DNA of 62,634 nucleotides, from contig CAWUID010000006.1 in NCBI GenBank assembly GCA_963922315.1, positions 1 through 62,634 of the forward strand, given 5' to 3'. Both the position numbers and the translations under genes were made by a program. The stretch is from JAHDBG01 sp963922315 (GTDB lineage: Bacteria; Pseudomonadota; Gammaproteobacteria; Chromatiales; Chromatiaceae). The notes beneath the pieces were generated by a model. That model did not search any database and had not been told where the DNA came from. It was given only the letters and a program-made list of their open reading frames with translations. Every line of letters begins with the position of its first letter. The stretch's first letter is position 1. Positions 16,569 to 25,158 of the stretch are shown here, one piece after another.

Positions 16569-18431
16569 TCAGTCTGTCCCGCCAAGCATCTTTTCTATTG
16601 CCGCCAACATCTGTGGCACATCCAATCCCGCCTCTGTCAGTTGTTCCTGTTGCGTTCCCTGTTCGATATATCGGTCAGGCAGACCGAAATTCAGGATCTG
16701 CGCCTCTATCCCTTGTGCCTGTAACCATTCATTGACCGCTGAACCGGCTCCGCCTGCCAGTGCATTTTCTTCCAGTGTGACCAGTAACCTGTGGGTTGCC
16801 GCTAACTGTTGAATCAGGTCCGTATCCAGTGGCTTGATAAAGCGCATGTTGATGACCGTGGCATCCAGTGCGTCGGCGATAGCCAATGCCTGGGTCAGCA
16901 TCGTACCGAACGCCAGAATCGCTACCTGATGTCCTTTCCGTCGCTGTTCTGCCTTGCCCCAGGGCAGGGTAGTCAGTGCGGTATCCGGCACTGTGCCTGG
17001 CCCAGTGCCACGTGGATAGCGCACTAATGCCGGACCATTATGCTCGTAGGCCGTTTGTAATAATGCCCGACATTCGGCTTCATCCGCAGGGGCGAGGATC
17101 GCCAGGTTCGGAATGCAGCGAGCATAGCTCAGGTCGAAGCTGCCGGCGTGCGTTGCGCCATCGGCGCCGACTAGCCCGGCCCGGTCTACGGCAAAGGTGA
17201 CATCCAGATTCTGTAAGGCAACGTCGTGGATCAGTTGATCATACGCACGTTGTAAGAAAGTCGAATAAATTGCCACGACGGGTTTCTGATCTTCACATGC
17301 CAGCCCGGCGGCAAAGGTGACCGCATGTTGCTCTGCGATCCCGACGTCGTGATACCGCTCCGGAAAGCGTTGTGCAAATTCGACCAGCCCGGAGCCATCA
17401 CACATCGCCGGGGTGACGGCAAACACCCGCTCATCCTGTGCCGCCAAATCGCAGATCCAGTCTGAGAAGATTTTCGTGTAAGTCAGACCTGCTGATTTTT
17501 TGTCCAGCTTGCCGGTATCCGGATTAAACGGAGTGACACCGTGATAGGCGACCGGTGCCGCTTCTGCCGGGGCATAGCCGTGTCCTTTCTGGGTGACAAC
17601 ATGCAGAAAACGCGGGCCGCGCATTTCCCGCATATTACTCAGGGTATCCAATAATAATGGCAGATCGTGCCCATCAATCGGGCCAATATAATTGAAGCCT
17701 AATTCTTCAAACAAGGTGCCGGGGATCAGCATCCCTTTCATATGCTCTTCCCACCGGTGCGCGAATTTTTTCACACGCGGTACCTTGTCCAGTACTTGTT
17801 TACTGCCCTGGCGCAGCCGGTTATACAAGCGCCCGGATAACAAGCGTGCCAAATAATGGCTGATTGCGCCAACCGGTGGTGAAATCGACATGTCGTTGTC
17901 ATTCAGCACGACCAGCAGATCGCCATCCAGCACACCGGCATGATTCATCGCTTCAAATGCCATGCCGGCTGACAGAGCACCATCGCCGATCACAGCAATA
18001 TGTTCGCGTTGTATGCCCTGTGCCCGGGCGGCAACGGCCATGCCGAGTGCGGCGCTGATGGAAGTGCTGGAATGACCGGCTCCGAATGTGTCGTAGGGTG
18101 ATTCTGCCCGGCGTAAAAAACCGGACAAGCCGTCTTTCCGGCGCAACTGCGCCATCTGCTCGCGGCGTCCGGTCAGAATTTTATGTGGATAGGCCTGGTG
18201 CCCCACATCCCAGATCAGTCGGTCATCTGGTGTATTGAACACATAATGCAGCGCCACTGTTAGCTCGACCACACCCAGACCAGCCGCCAGGTGACCGCCG
18301 GTCTGCGATACGGAGGCCAGCAGAAAATCGCGCACTTCCTGTGCCAGGAACGGCAATTGTGCACGATCTAACTGACGCAGCTCGTGTGGTGATTCGATCT
18401 GAGTTAACAAGGCAGAAGCCGCTGCTGACAT
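16569..18431 (-). CDS. dxs: 1-deoxy-D-xylulose-5-phosphate synthase
   Basis: 620 residues. Dxs condenses pyruvate and glyceraldehyde-3-phosphate using thiamine diphosphate, the first step of MEP isoprenoid synthesis and a source for thiamine and pyridoxal phosphate. The TPP motif is GDGALSAGMAFEAMNHAG with downstream NDNDMSISPPVGA. The transketolase-like second domain shows GIAEQHAVTFAAGLA, with the catalytic Glu, and YSTFLQRAYDQLIHDVALQ. The C-terminal domain ends LNFGLPDRYIEQGTQ. Length fits the family. The thioredoxin-like gene is 54 bases upstream and may be co-transcribed. Confidence 0.97.
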   Translation of the reverse strand: MSAAASALLTQIESPHELRQLDRAQLPFLAQEVRDFLLASVSQTGGHLAAGLGVVELTVALHYVFNTPDDRLIWDVGHQAYPHKILTGRREQMAQLRRKDGLSGFLRRAESPYDTFGAGHSSTSISAALGMAVAARAQGIQREHIAVIGDGALSAGMAFEAMNHAGVLDGDLLVVLNDNDMSISPPVGAISHYLARLLSGRLYNRLRQGSKQVLDKVPRVKKFAHRWEEHMKGMLIPGTLFEELGFNYIGPIDGHDLPLLLDTLSNMREMRGPRFLHVVTQKGHGYAPAEAAPVAYHGVTPFNPDTGKLDKKSAGLTYTKIFSDWICDLAAQDERVFAVTPAMCDGSGLVEFAQRFPERYHDVGIAEQHAVTFAAGLACEDQKPVVAIYSTFLQRAYDQLIHDVALQNLDVTFAVDRAGLVGADGATHAGSFDLSYARCIPNLAILAPADEAECRALLQTAYEHNGPALVRYPRGTGPGTVPDTALTTLPWGKAEQRRKGHQVAILAFGTMLTQALAIADALDATVINMRFIKPLDTDLIQQLAATHRLLVTLEENALAGGAGSAVNEWLQAQGIEAQILNFGLPDRYIEQGTQQEQLTEAGLDVPQMLAAIEKMLGGTD

Positions 18432-18485
18432 GAGTGAATATCCGGTAAAGCAGAGAGTTCGGAATGAGTGCAGGGTTACCTGAAA

Positions 18486-19049
18486 TTACAAGGTATCATC
18501 ATGCCATTTAATGGAGCAGCCGATGCTTGCGATCTGTTCCTGTGGTCCGCGTTGTGTTTCAGCTACCTGCTGCATAGCCAGGAACAGATCACGACGCACA
18601 TCGGGGCTGGCTGCCTGAACCCGGCTTGCATCTAACCGGCCCCGGTATTGCAGCAGACCTGCTGCATTAAAGCCAAAAAAGTCTGGTGTGCAAATAGCTT
18701 CGTATGCTTTGGCGACTGCTTGTGTTTCGTCCCACAGATACGGGAAATCGAATGGTATCTGTTGTGCCAGCACCTGCATCTTGTCAAACGCATCTGCCGG
18801 ATAAGCGACCACATCATTTGACATGATAGCGACACTGTGAATGCCTAGTGACTTGAGTTCATTGGTATCCCGTACAATCCGATCCAGCACCGCCTGCACA
18901 TAGGGGCAATGGTTACAGATAAACATCACCAGCACGCCTTTCGGCCCCATGCATTCGGCCAGAGACCAGGTGCGCCCATCCACGCCAGGCAAACAAAAAT
19001 CGGGCGCCGGGCGATCAAAATCGCAAATCGGTGGTTGCAGTGCTGCCAT
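18486..19049 (-). CDS. Thioredoxin-like peroxiredoxin-family (AhpC/TSA) protein
   Basis: 187 residues with a thioredoxin fold: APDFCLPGVDGRTWSLAE at the start, then the redox loop MFICNHCPYVQAVLDRI with a CNHC pair, VAIMSNDVVAYPADAFDKM, and a cis-Pro-like CTPDFFGFN segment. This matches a widely distributed family of short, cytoplasmic redoxin-domain proteins of unproven substrate. No signal peptide. It precedes dxs on the same strand and is divergent from fis. A thiol oxidoreductase or peroxide-reducing role is plausible but unproven. Confidence 0.8.
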   Translation of the reverse strand: MAALQPPICDFDRPAPDFCLPGVDGRTWSLAECMGPKGVLVMFICNHCPYVQAVLDRIVRDTNELKSLGIHSVAIMSNDVVAYPADAFDKMQVLAQQIPFDFPYLWDETQAVAKAYEAICTPDFFGFNAAGLLQYRGRLDASRVQAASPDVRRDLFLAMQQVAETQRGPQEQIASIGCSIKWHDDTL

Positions 19050-19185
19050 CAGTTACCTCACATAGTGCCGTTAAGGTCAGAAATCGTTGTCGCTGGCAGA
19101 TTATACTGATTTCCAGCATACCTGACAGATAGCATGCTGATCCGATATGGTGCCATTACTGCCTCGTGAAGCAGGGCAATAACTT

Positions 19186-19214
19186 CTGCAAGGTGATTTG
19201 TTCAACGCTATAAT
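19186..19214 (+). promoter_or_regulatory. Candidate promoter of the fis-ilv operon
   Basis: A perfect -10 hexamer TATAAT (19209-19214) lies 17 bases after CTGCAA (19186-19191), a weak -35. It is the best promoter candidate in the 240-base gap between the thioredoxin-like gene and fis. That gap otherwise holds no gene I can recognise. Confidence 0.5.
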
Positions 19215-19289
19215 TCCAGCGTTTTCGCCTGCTATTATCCTGTCTTGCTATAGCAGATCAGATTCTTCTCTTGCGACTATCACAGACTG

Positions 19290-19571
19290 ATGCCTCAATC
19301 ACAATCAGGAGAGACTGCTATTGGCCGACAGGTACAGGCAGTGTTAACAGATTATTTTGCGCAACTGGCGGGTGCAGCACCTGATCAGTTGTATCAGCAG
19401 GTAATGACGCAGGTAGAACAAACTTTACTGGCTTGTACTTTGTCTTATACCGATGGACACCAGAGTCAGGCTGCCGACATTCTGGGTATCAGCCGGACCA
19501 CTTTACGCAAGAAAATATGCCGATATCAACTGGACTTAACGACGCCGAAGGAGACAATCACGTGCAACTGA
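19290..19571 (+). CDS. fis: Fis-family nucleoid/DNA-bending protein
   Basis: 93 residues. The C-terminal helix-turn-helix (QSQAADILGISRTTLRKKICRY) and the preceding VLTDYFAQLAG and VEQTLLA segments match Fis, a factor that bends DNA and regulates stable RNA and many operons. It normally follows dusB; here dusB is absent and fis heads an ilv operon. The reading frame overlaps the ilvI start by 10 bases. The start is ambiguous: ATG 19290 has no Shine-Dalgarno, while AGGAGAG at 19307-19313 lies inside the gene ahead of an in-frame ATT at 19320, which would give a shorter Fis. A C-terminal extension of about 13 residues follows the usual Fis end. Confidence 0.85.
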   Translation: MPQSQSGETAIGRQVQAVLTDYFAQLAGAAPDQLYQQVMTQVEQTLLACTLSYTDGHQSQAADILGISRTTLRKKICRYQLDLTTPKETITCN

Positions 19572-21295
19572 GTGGTGCCGAAATCGTTGTGCAGGCACTG
19601 CGGGACGAGGGTGTTGAATATATCTGGGGTTACCCGGGTGGCGCTGTATTACATATTTATGACGCCCTGTTTCAGCAGGATCAGATGCAGCATATCCTGG
19701 TTCGGCATGAACAAGGCGCAACCCATGCCGCTGACGGCTATGCTCGTGCTACCGGCAAAACCGGTGTGGTACTAGTTACCTCCGGGCCAGGAGCGACAAA
19801 CGCGGTCACTGGCATTGCGACAGCACATATGGATTCTGTGCCGATGGTGGTGATCACCGGTCAGGTTCCCTCGCCAGTGATCGGCTCAGATGCATTTCAG
19901 GAAGTGGATACGGTTGGCATCACACGTCCCTGTGTTAAACATAACTTTCTGATCAAGCGCGTGGAAGATATTGCCGACACCCTGAGGAAAGCATTTTATA
20001 TCGCTGCGACCGGTCGGCCCGGACCAGTGGTCGTTGATATTCCGAAAGACATCACCGACCCTGGCACACGGATTCCGTATCGTTATCCGGAGACCCCGGA
20101 CATGCGCTCGTATCACCCGATGGTGAAAGGCCATACTGGTCAGACGCAAAAAGCGGTTGAACTCATTCTGCAGGCAAAACAGCCCGTCATCTACACTGGT
20201 GGTGGCGTGATTCTGGGTGAGGCATCAGATACGCTGCGTGAGTTTGTCAGGCTGACCGGTTTTCCGATTACCAGTACCTTAATGGGGTTGGGTGCTTATC
20301 CCGGAACTGATGCGCAGTTTCTCGGCATGCTCGGGATGCATGGTACCTACGAAGCGAATATGGCGATGCATGAGACGGATCTGCTGATCGCGATCGGTGC
20401 CCGTTTTGATGATCGGGTCACTGGTCAGGTAGCTCAATTCTGTCCCGATGCCAAGATCATTCACATAGACGTGGATCCGGCTTCCATTGCCAAAACAGTC
20501 CGGGTTGATATTCCGATCGTCGGTCAGGTCAGTCAGGTGCTGAATGACATCAATGCGCGACTCAGGCCACAGCAGGCACAGATCAACCAGGCGGCGTTAG
20601 ATACCTGGTGGCGCCAGATTGATGAATGGCGTGCTGTCCGCTCTCTGGCTTATCAATCAAGCGATACCATTATCAAACCGCAAGCTGCTGTCGAGACCCT
20701 GTATCGGGTGACTCGCGACCACGATTTTTATCTGACTTCAGATGTTGGCCAGCACCAGATGTTTGCTGCCCAGTTCTACCCGTTTGACCAGCCACGTCGC
20801 TGGATTAACTCGGGTGGTCTGGGCACCATGGGTTTTGGTCTGCCAGCGGCAATGGGCGTACAACAGGCGTTTCCGGATGCAACGGTCGCCTGTGTCACGG
20901 GTGAAGCCAGCATCCAGATGTGTATTCAGGAACTGGCAACCTGCAAACAATATGATCTGCCAGTCAAAATTGTGTTGCTGAACAATGGCTACATGGGCAT
21001 GGTGCGGCAGTGGCAGGAATTCTTTTACGACAGCCGTTATTCACACTCATATGTTGATGCCCTGCCGGATTTCTGCAAGCTGGCCGAAAGCTTCGGGCAT
21101 ATCGGGATGCAGGTCACTGATCCGGCTGATCTGGAAGATGCCTATCGCGAGGCATTTGCGCAGAAAGACCGGCTGGTATTCATGGATATTGTGGTTGACC
21201 CGTCAGAAAACGTATATCCGATGATCGCTGCTGGCAAAGGCCATCATGAAATGCACCTGTCACCGAATCTGACCACCGAACGGGAGCTGGCCTGA
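19562..21295 (+). CDS. ilvI: Acetolactate synthase large subunit
   Basis: 577 residues from GTG 19562, with AAGGAG eight bases upstream; the longer frame before it is unrelated. The enzyme makes acetolactate or acetohydroxybutyrate for branched-chain amino acids. Motifs: LSGAEIVVQALRDEGVEY, YPGGAVLHIYDAL, catalytic Glu in VRHEQGATHAADGYA, GIATAHMDSVPMV, and the metal/TPP region CVTGEASIQMCIQELATC. The canonical GDG of the TPP motif reads GEA here. C-terminal RYSHSYVDALPDFCKLAE is typical. Starts inside fis and ends overlapping ilvH, so the three are tightly coupled. Confidence 0.96.
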   Translation: MQLSGAEIVVQALRDEGVEYIWGYPGGAVLHIYDALFQQDQMQHILVRHEQGATHAADGYARATGKTGVVLVTSGPGATNAVTGIATAHMDSVPMVVITGQVPSPVIGSDAFQEVDTVGITRPCVKHNFLIKRVEDIADTLRKAFYIAATGRPGPVVVDIPKDITDPGTRIPYRYPETPDMRSYHPMVKGHTGQTQKAVELILQAKQPVIYTGGGVILGEASDTLREFVRLTGFPITSTLMGLGAYPGTDAQFLGMLGMHGTYEANMAMHETDLLIAIGARFDDRVTGQVAQFCPDAKIIHIDVDPASIAKTVRVDIPIVGQVSQVLNDINARLRPQQAQINQAALDTWWRQIDEWRAVRSLAYQSSDTIIKPQAAVETLYRVTRDHDFYLTSDVGQHQMFAAQFYPFDQPRRWINSGGLGTMGFGLPAAMGVQQAFPDATVACVTGEASIQMCIQELATCKQYDLPVKIVLLNNGYMGMVRQWQEFFYDSRYSHSYVDALPDFCKLAESFGHIGMQVTDPADLEDAYREAFAQKDRLVFMDIVVDPSENVYPMIAAGKGHHEMHLSPNLTTERELA

Positions 21296-21789
21296 TGCGA
21301 CACATCATTTCGGTCTGGCTGGAAAATACCGCTGGCGCGCTGGCGCGTGTGGCAACTTTATTTGCAGCGCGCGGCTATAACATCGAATCACTCACTGTTG
21401 CACCGACAGAAGACCCGACTCTGTCACGGATTACCCTGGTCACACAGGGTAGTGATCAGGTGATCGAACAGATCACGAAACAACTGAACAAACTGGTAGA
21501 CGTCACCCGGGTGGTGGATCTGACCGAAGGCGTGCACATTGAGCGCGAACTGATGATGGTCAAAGTGCGTGCCGAAGGCCCGATGCGCACCGAAATGAAA
21601 CGGCTGGCGGATATCTTTCGTGGCCGGATCATTGATGTCGGACATACCCACTATGTGATCGAAATCACCGGCGACAGCGCCAAGCTGAATGCGTTCATCG
21701 ACACACTGGATGACAGCGCGATACTGGAAACAATACGTTCCGGTGCTCTGGGCGTTGCCCGCGGGCGTAAACTGGTTGCTTCCTCTTAA
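21295..21789 (+). CDS. ilvH: Acetolactate synthase small (regulatory) subunit
   Basis: 164 residues. The N-terminal ACT domain (RHIISVWLENTAGALARVATLFAARGYNIESL) binds valine and mediates feedback control of the large subunit; VERELMMVKV-type text (IERELMMVKVRAE) starts the second domain. Length and order are standard for IlvH/IlvN. ATG overlaps the ilvI stop as TGATG. Followed by ilvC after 33 bases. Confidence 0.97.
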   Translation: MRHIISVWLENTAGALARVATLFAARGYNIESLTVAPTEDPTLSRITLVTQGSDQVIEQITKQLNKLVDVTRVVDLTEGVHIERELMMVKVRAEGPMRTEMKRLADIFRGRIIDVGHTHYVIEITGDSAKLNAFIDTLDDSAILETIRSGALGVARGRKLVASS

Positions 21790-21822
21790 ACAGAACACCA
21801 CACAGATACAGGATAAACGACT

Positions 21823-22839
21823 ATGGCAATTAATATCTATTACGACCAGGACTGTGACCTCAGTTTGATCAGAAACCGTAAAGTGGCGATTTTAGGCTAT
21901 GGCTCACAAGGCCACGCGCATGCGAATAACCTGCATGATTCTGGTGTGTCTGTGTGTGTCGGTCTGCGCGCTGGTTCCGGTTCTGCTGCGAAAGCACAGG
22001 CAGCCGGGCTTAGTGTAAAAAGTGTCACCGAAGCAGTCGCAGATGCCGATCTGGTGATGGTATTGACGCCGGACGAATTTCAGGCACAACTGTACCGGGA
22101 TGAGATCGAACCGAACCTGAAATCAGGAGCGACCCTGGCCTTTGCGCATGGCTTCGCGATTCACTATAACCAGATTGTGCCGCGTGCTGATCTGGATGTG
22201 ATCATGATTGCGCCGAAAGCGCCTGGTCATACAGTACGTAATGAATATACCAAAGGCGGTGGCATTCCGGATCTGATCGCCATTGCACAGGATGCAAGTG
22301 GACAGGCGCAACAGATTGCGCTCTCTTATGCCGCAGCGATCGGTGGTGGGCGTACCGGCATTATTGAAACGACCTTCAAAGATGAAACCGAAACCGATCT
22401 GTTCGGTGAACAGGCCGTGCTGTGCGGTGGTGCGGTTGAACTGGTGAAAGCCGGATTTGAGACACTCACAGAAGCGGGTTATGCCCCGGAGATGGCTTAT
22501 TTTGAATGTCTGCATGAACTGAAGCTGATTGTGGATCTGATGTATGAAGGCGGCATCGCCAACATGAACTATTCGATCTCAAACAATGCGGAATATGGTG
22601 AATATGTGACCGGTCCGCAGGTGATCAATGCAGAGTCCCGCCAGGCAATGCGGGATGCGCTGCATCGCATCCAGACGGGTGACTATGCGAAACGCTTTAT
22701 TCTGGAAGGACAGACCAACTACCCGGAAATGACTGCACACCGACGTAACAATGCTGCCCATCCGATAGAACAGGTCGGTGCGCAATTACGTGCGATGATG
22801 CCCTGGATTCAGAAAATCGTCGACAAAGACAAAAACTAA
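21823..22839 (+). CDS. ilvC: Ketol-acid reductoisomerase
   Basis: 338 residues, class I IlvC. It isomerises and reduces acetolactate to dihydroxyisovalerate with NADPH and Mg. The Rossmann motif is VAILGYGSQGHAHANNL with GLRAGSGS after it, the cofactor-specificity region. MIAPKAPGHTVRNEY and the Mg-binding block KDETETDLFGEQAVLCGG are present, as is CLHELKLIVDLMYEGG. Third enzyme gene of the ilv run. Two bases separate it from pssA. Confidence 0.98.
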   Translation: MAINIYYDQDCDLSLIRNRKVAILGYGSQGHAHANNLHDSGVSVCVGLRAGSGSAAKAQAAGLSVKSVTEAVADADLVMVLTPDEFQAQLYRDEIEPNLKSGATLAFAHGFAIHYNQIVPRADLDVIMIAPKAPGHTVRNEYTKGGGIPDLIAIAQDASGQAQQIALSYAAAIGGGRTGIIETTFKDETETDLFGEQAVLCGGAVELVKAGFETLTEAGYAPEMAYFECLHELKLIVDLMYEGGIANMNYSISNNAEYGEYVTGPQVINAESRQAMRDALHRIQTGDYAKRFILEGQTNYPEMTAHRRNNAAHPIEQVGAQLRAMMPWIQKIVDKDKN

Positions 22840-22841
22840 CC

Positions 22842-23579
22842 ATGCCACAGGCCAGCCACAAACAGAAACGAGGCATCTATCTGCTGCCGAACCTGTTTAC
22901 CACGTCTGCGCTGTTTGCCGGATTTTATGCGATCTCAGCGGCAATTGAAGGTCATTTCGATCAGGCAGTGATTGCAATCTTCATTGCGTTCGTGCTGGAT
23001 GGCCTGGATGGGCGTGTCGCGCGTCTGACCCAGACGCAGACTGCATTCGGGGCCGAATACGACAGCTTGTCTGATCTGATCGCATTCGGCCTGGCGCCTG
23101 CTCTGCTGGTGCAGCAGTGGGCCCTGACCGGCCTGGGTCAGTTGGGCTGGTTTGTTGCGTTTATCTATACCGCGACTGCTGCCCTGCGGCTGGCACGTTT
23201 TAACACCGTTCAGACCGGTGATAAAAAATATTTTACCGGCTTGCCCAGCCCGTCTGCGGCTGCTGTGCTGGCCGGAACAGTCTGGATTATCGACAGCAGT
23301 GGTCATCCTGGTGAAGCACTGGACTGGCTGATCGCGATCCTGACAGTTCTGGTTGGTTTGCTGATGGTCAGTAATATTCGTTATTACAGCTTTAAAGAGA
23401 TCGACTTTAAAGGAAAAGTGCCGTTTATCAGCGCAGTAGTAATCATGCTGGCCCTGGCGGCACTCCTGACCCGCCCCGCCCCCATTCTGTTTACCCTGTT
23501 TCTAGTGTATGGCCTGTCTGGCCCGATCACTGCCTTGTATCGCCTGCGCCGCCATCAGCAGCGTAAGGCCCGCCACTGA
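22842..23579 (+). CDS. pssA: CDP-diacylglycerol--serine O-phosphatidyltransferase
   Basis: 245-residue integral membrane enzyme that makes phosphatidylserine, the precursor of phosphatidylethanolamine. The CDP-alcohol phosphotransferase signature is DGLDGRVARLTQTQTAFGAEYDSLSD, with the expected spacing of the four Asp. Preceded by YLLPNLFTTSALFAGFYA, the usual PssA start, and followed by about five hydrophobic helices. Belongs to the integral-membrane type II PssA group rather than the phospholipase-D-like E. coli enzyme. ilvC-pssA adjacency is seen in several proteobacteria. Confidence 0.93.
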   Translation: MPQASHKQKRGIYLLPNLFTTSALFAGFYAISAAIEGHFDQAVIAIFIAFVLDGLDGRVARLTQTQTAFGAEYDSLSDLIAFGLAPALLVQQWALTGLGQLGWFVAFIYTATAALRLARFNTVQTGDKKYFTGLPSPSAAAVLAGTVWIIDSSGHPGEALDWLIAILTVLVGLLMVSNIRYYSFKEIDFKGKVPFISAVVIMLALAALLTRPAPILFTLFLVYGLSGPITALYRLRRHQQRKARH

Positions 23580-23615
23580 ACGCGAACCCCACCTTACTTC
23601 CACTCCCGAGTTTGT

Positions 23616-24464
23616 ATGCAACGTCTTCTGCTCGTCGCTTTTTTTGCGCTGCTGATCTGGCTGATTCTGACCTTTGGGATTGAACACGCCCTGGTAGTCG
23701 GTACCCTGGTCAGTGCACTGGTCTGGCTGCCCTACCGTCTCCTGCATGGCAAACCAGCGACACTGCAGGCAGCGCCCTATCTGGTGGCAAATGCCCGATC
23801 ATTTCTGCCGGTGTTCCTGATCGTACTACTGGTCCGCAGCTTTGCGGTCGAGCCATTCCGGATTCCATCCGGCTCTATGATGCCGAGCTTGCTGATTGGT
23901 GACTTTATTCTGGTCAACAAATTCATGTATGGGCTGCGACTGCCGGTCACGAAAACAAAACTGCTGGACGTCAGTGAGCCGGAACGTGGCGATGTGATCG
24001 TCTTTCGCTGGCCGCAGAACGAGCGACTGGACTACATCAAACGAGTGATCGGTGTACCGGGCGATACGGTACGTTATGTGAACAAAACCGTGATCCTCAA
24101 CGGTGAGCCGGTCAGACTGACACCACTCGGGCGCTATCAGGCCACGGGTAGCGGCCTGCGTGCGCAGGGCTACTGGCACGGCGAGGAACAATTGCCAGGT
24201 GATGTGACCCACGAGATTCTGGTAAATCCACGAGTACCGGATACAAGCCCGGGTTGCACCTTCATGACCAGCCGGACGATAACGGTGCCGGCAGGCCACT
24301 ACCTGGTGATGGGCGACAATCGTGACGACAGCAATGATGGGCGCTGCTGGGGATTTGTACCGGAACAGAACCTGGTCGGGCAGGCATTTCTGGTCTGGTT
24401 AAACTGGGATTGGGAAGTACCAGGGCTGATTGACTGGCAACGTATTGGTCACCTCATTCAGTGA
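23616..24464 (+). CDS. lepB: Signal peptidase I
   Basis: 282 residues. LepB cleaves signal peptides from secreted proteins at the outer face of the inner membrane. Two N-terminal hydrophobic segments anchor it. The catalytic Ser is in RIPSGSMMPSLLIGD (near residue 86) and the general-base Lys in LDYIKRVIGVPGDTV (near 141). The box MGDNRDDSNDGRCWGFVPE near the C-terminus is also conserved. The lepB-rnc-era order is standard and rnc begins eight bases after lepB. Confidence 0.97.
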   Translation: MQRLLLVAFFALLIWLILTFGIEHALVVGTLVSALVWLPYRLLHGKPATLQAAPYLVANARSFLPVFLIVLLVRSFAVEPFRIPSGSMMPSLLIGDFILVNKFMYGLRLPVTKTKLLDVSEPERGDVIVFRWPQNERLDYIKRVIGVPGDTVRYVNKTVILNGEPVRLTPLGRYQATGSGLRAQGYWHGEEQLPGDVTHEILVNPRVPDTSPGCTFMTSRTITVPAGHYLVMGDNRDDSNDGRCWGFVPEQNLVGQAFLVWLNWDWEVPGLIDWQRIGHLIQ

Positions 24465-24471
24465 CACGTCC

Positions 24472-25158
24472 ATGACGCGCCAGGACAAACCATTGCAGCG
24501 GCTGCAAGATAAACTGGGCTATCAATTTCGTGACCTGGCTCGTCTGCAACAAGCACTCACCCATCGTAGTGCGGACGCGCCGCATAACGAGCGACTCGAA
24601 TTTCTCGGCGACGCTGTGCTCGGGTTTGTCGTCGCTGACCATCTGTATCACCAGATGCATCAGATCCGCGAAGGCCAACTGACCCGGATGCGTTCGCATC
24701 TGGTCAGAGGAGACACATTGGCTGAGATTGCCCGTCGACTGGAACTGGGCACAGTCCTCAGTCTGGGTCAGGGTGAACGCCACAGTGGCGGAGCAGAGCG
24801 TACCTCCATCTTATCGGATGCGGTGGAAGCGATTATTGCCGCAGTATATCTGGACGGCGGTCTGACCGCAGCACATGATCTGATCCACCGATTACTGGCC
24901 GATCCGCTGGACAACCCAGTGACCACCTTACAAGCGAAAGACCCGAAGACCCGATTACAGGAACACCTGCAGGCACAAGGCCTGCCATTACCCACCTATC
25001 AGATACAACAGACCCGTGGCAGTCAGCATCAGCAGACATTCACGGTCAGTTGTCACCTCCCAAAACCCGACCTGCATACGACAGGTCGCGGTACTAACCG
25101 GCGTAAAGCAGAACAGGCCGCCGCCGCCGCCGCCCTGAACCAGCTCCAATCCGCATGA
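24472..25158 (+). CDS. rnc: Ribonuclease III
   Basis: 228 residues from ATG 24472, the usual MTRQ-like start; an earlier frame start lies inside lepB. RNase III cuts double-stranded RNA, including rRNA precursors. The signature NERLEFLGDAVLGFVVADHLY holds the catalytic acidic residues, with SDAVEAIIAAVYLDGG as the second acidic site. A C-terminal double-stranded RNA-binding domain follows (KTRLQEHLQAQGLPLPTY to RKAEQAAAAAALNQL). The stop overlaps the era start by four bases (ATGA). Confidence 0.97.
   Translation: MTRQDKPLQRLQDKLGYQFRDLARLQQALTHRSADAPHNERLEFLGDAVLGFVVADHLYHQMHQIREGQLTRMRSHLVRGDTLAEIARRLELGTVLSLGQGERHSGGAERTSILSDAVEAIIAAVYLDGGLTAAHDLIHRLLADPLDNPVTTLQAKDPKTRLQEHLQAQGLPLPTYQIQQTRGSQHQQTFTVSCHLPKPDLHTTGRGTNRRKAEQAAAAAALNQLQSA

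Noticed and set aside
16481..16735. 84-residue open frame starting MVELVDTGDSKSPA on the plus strand
   Set aside because: It is the well-known false frame through the tRNA-Leu gene and then runs antisense to dxs.
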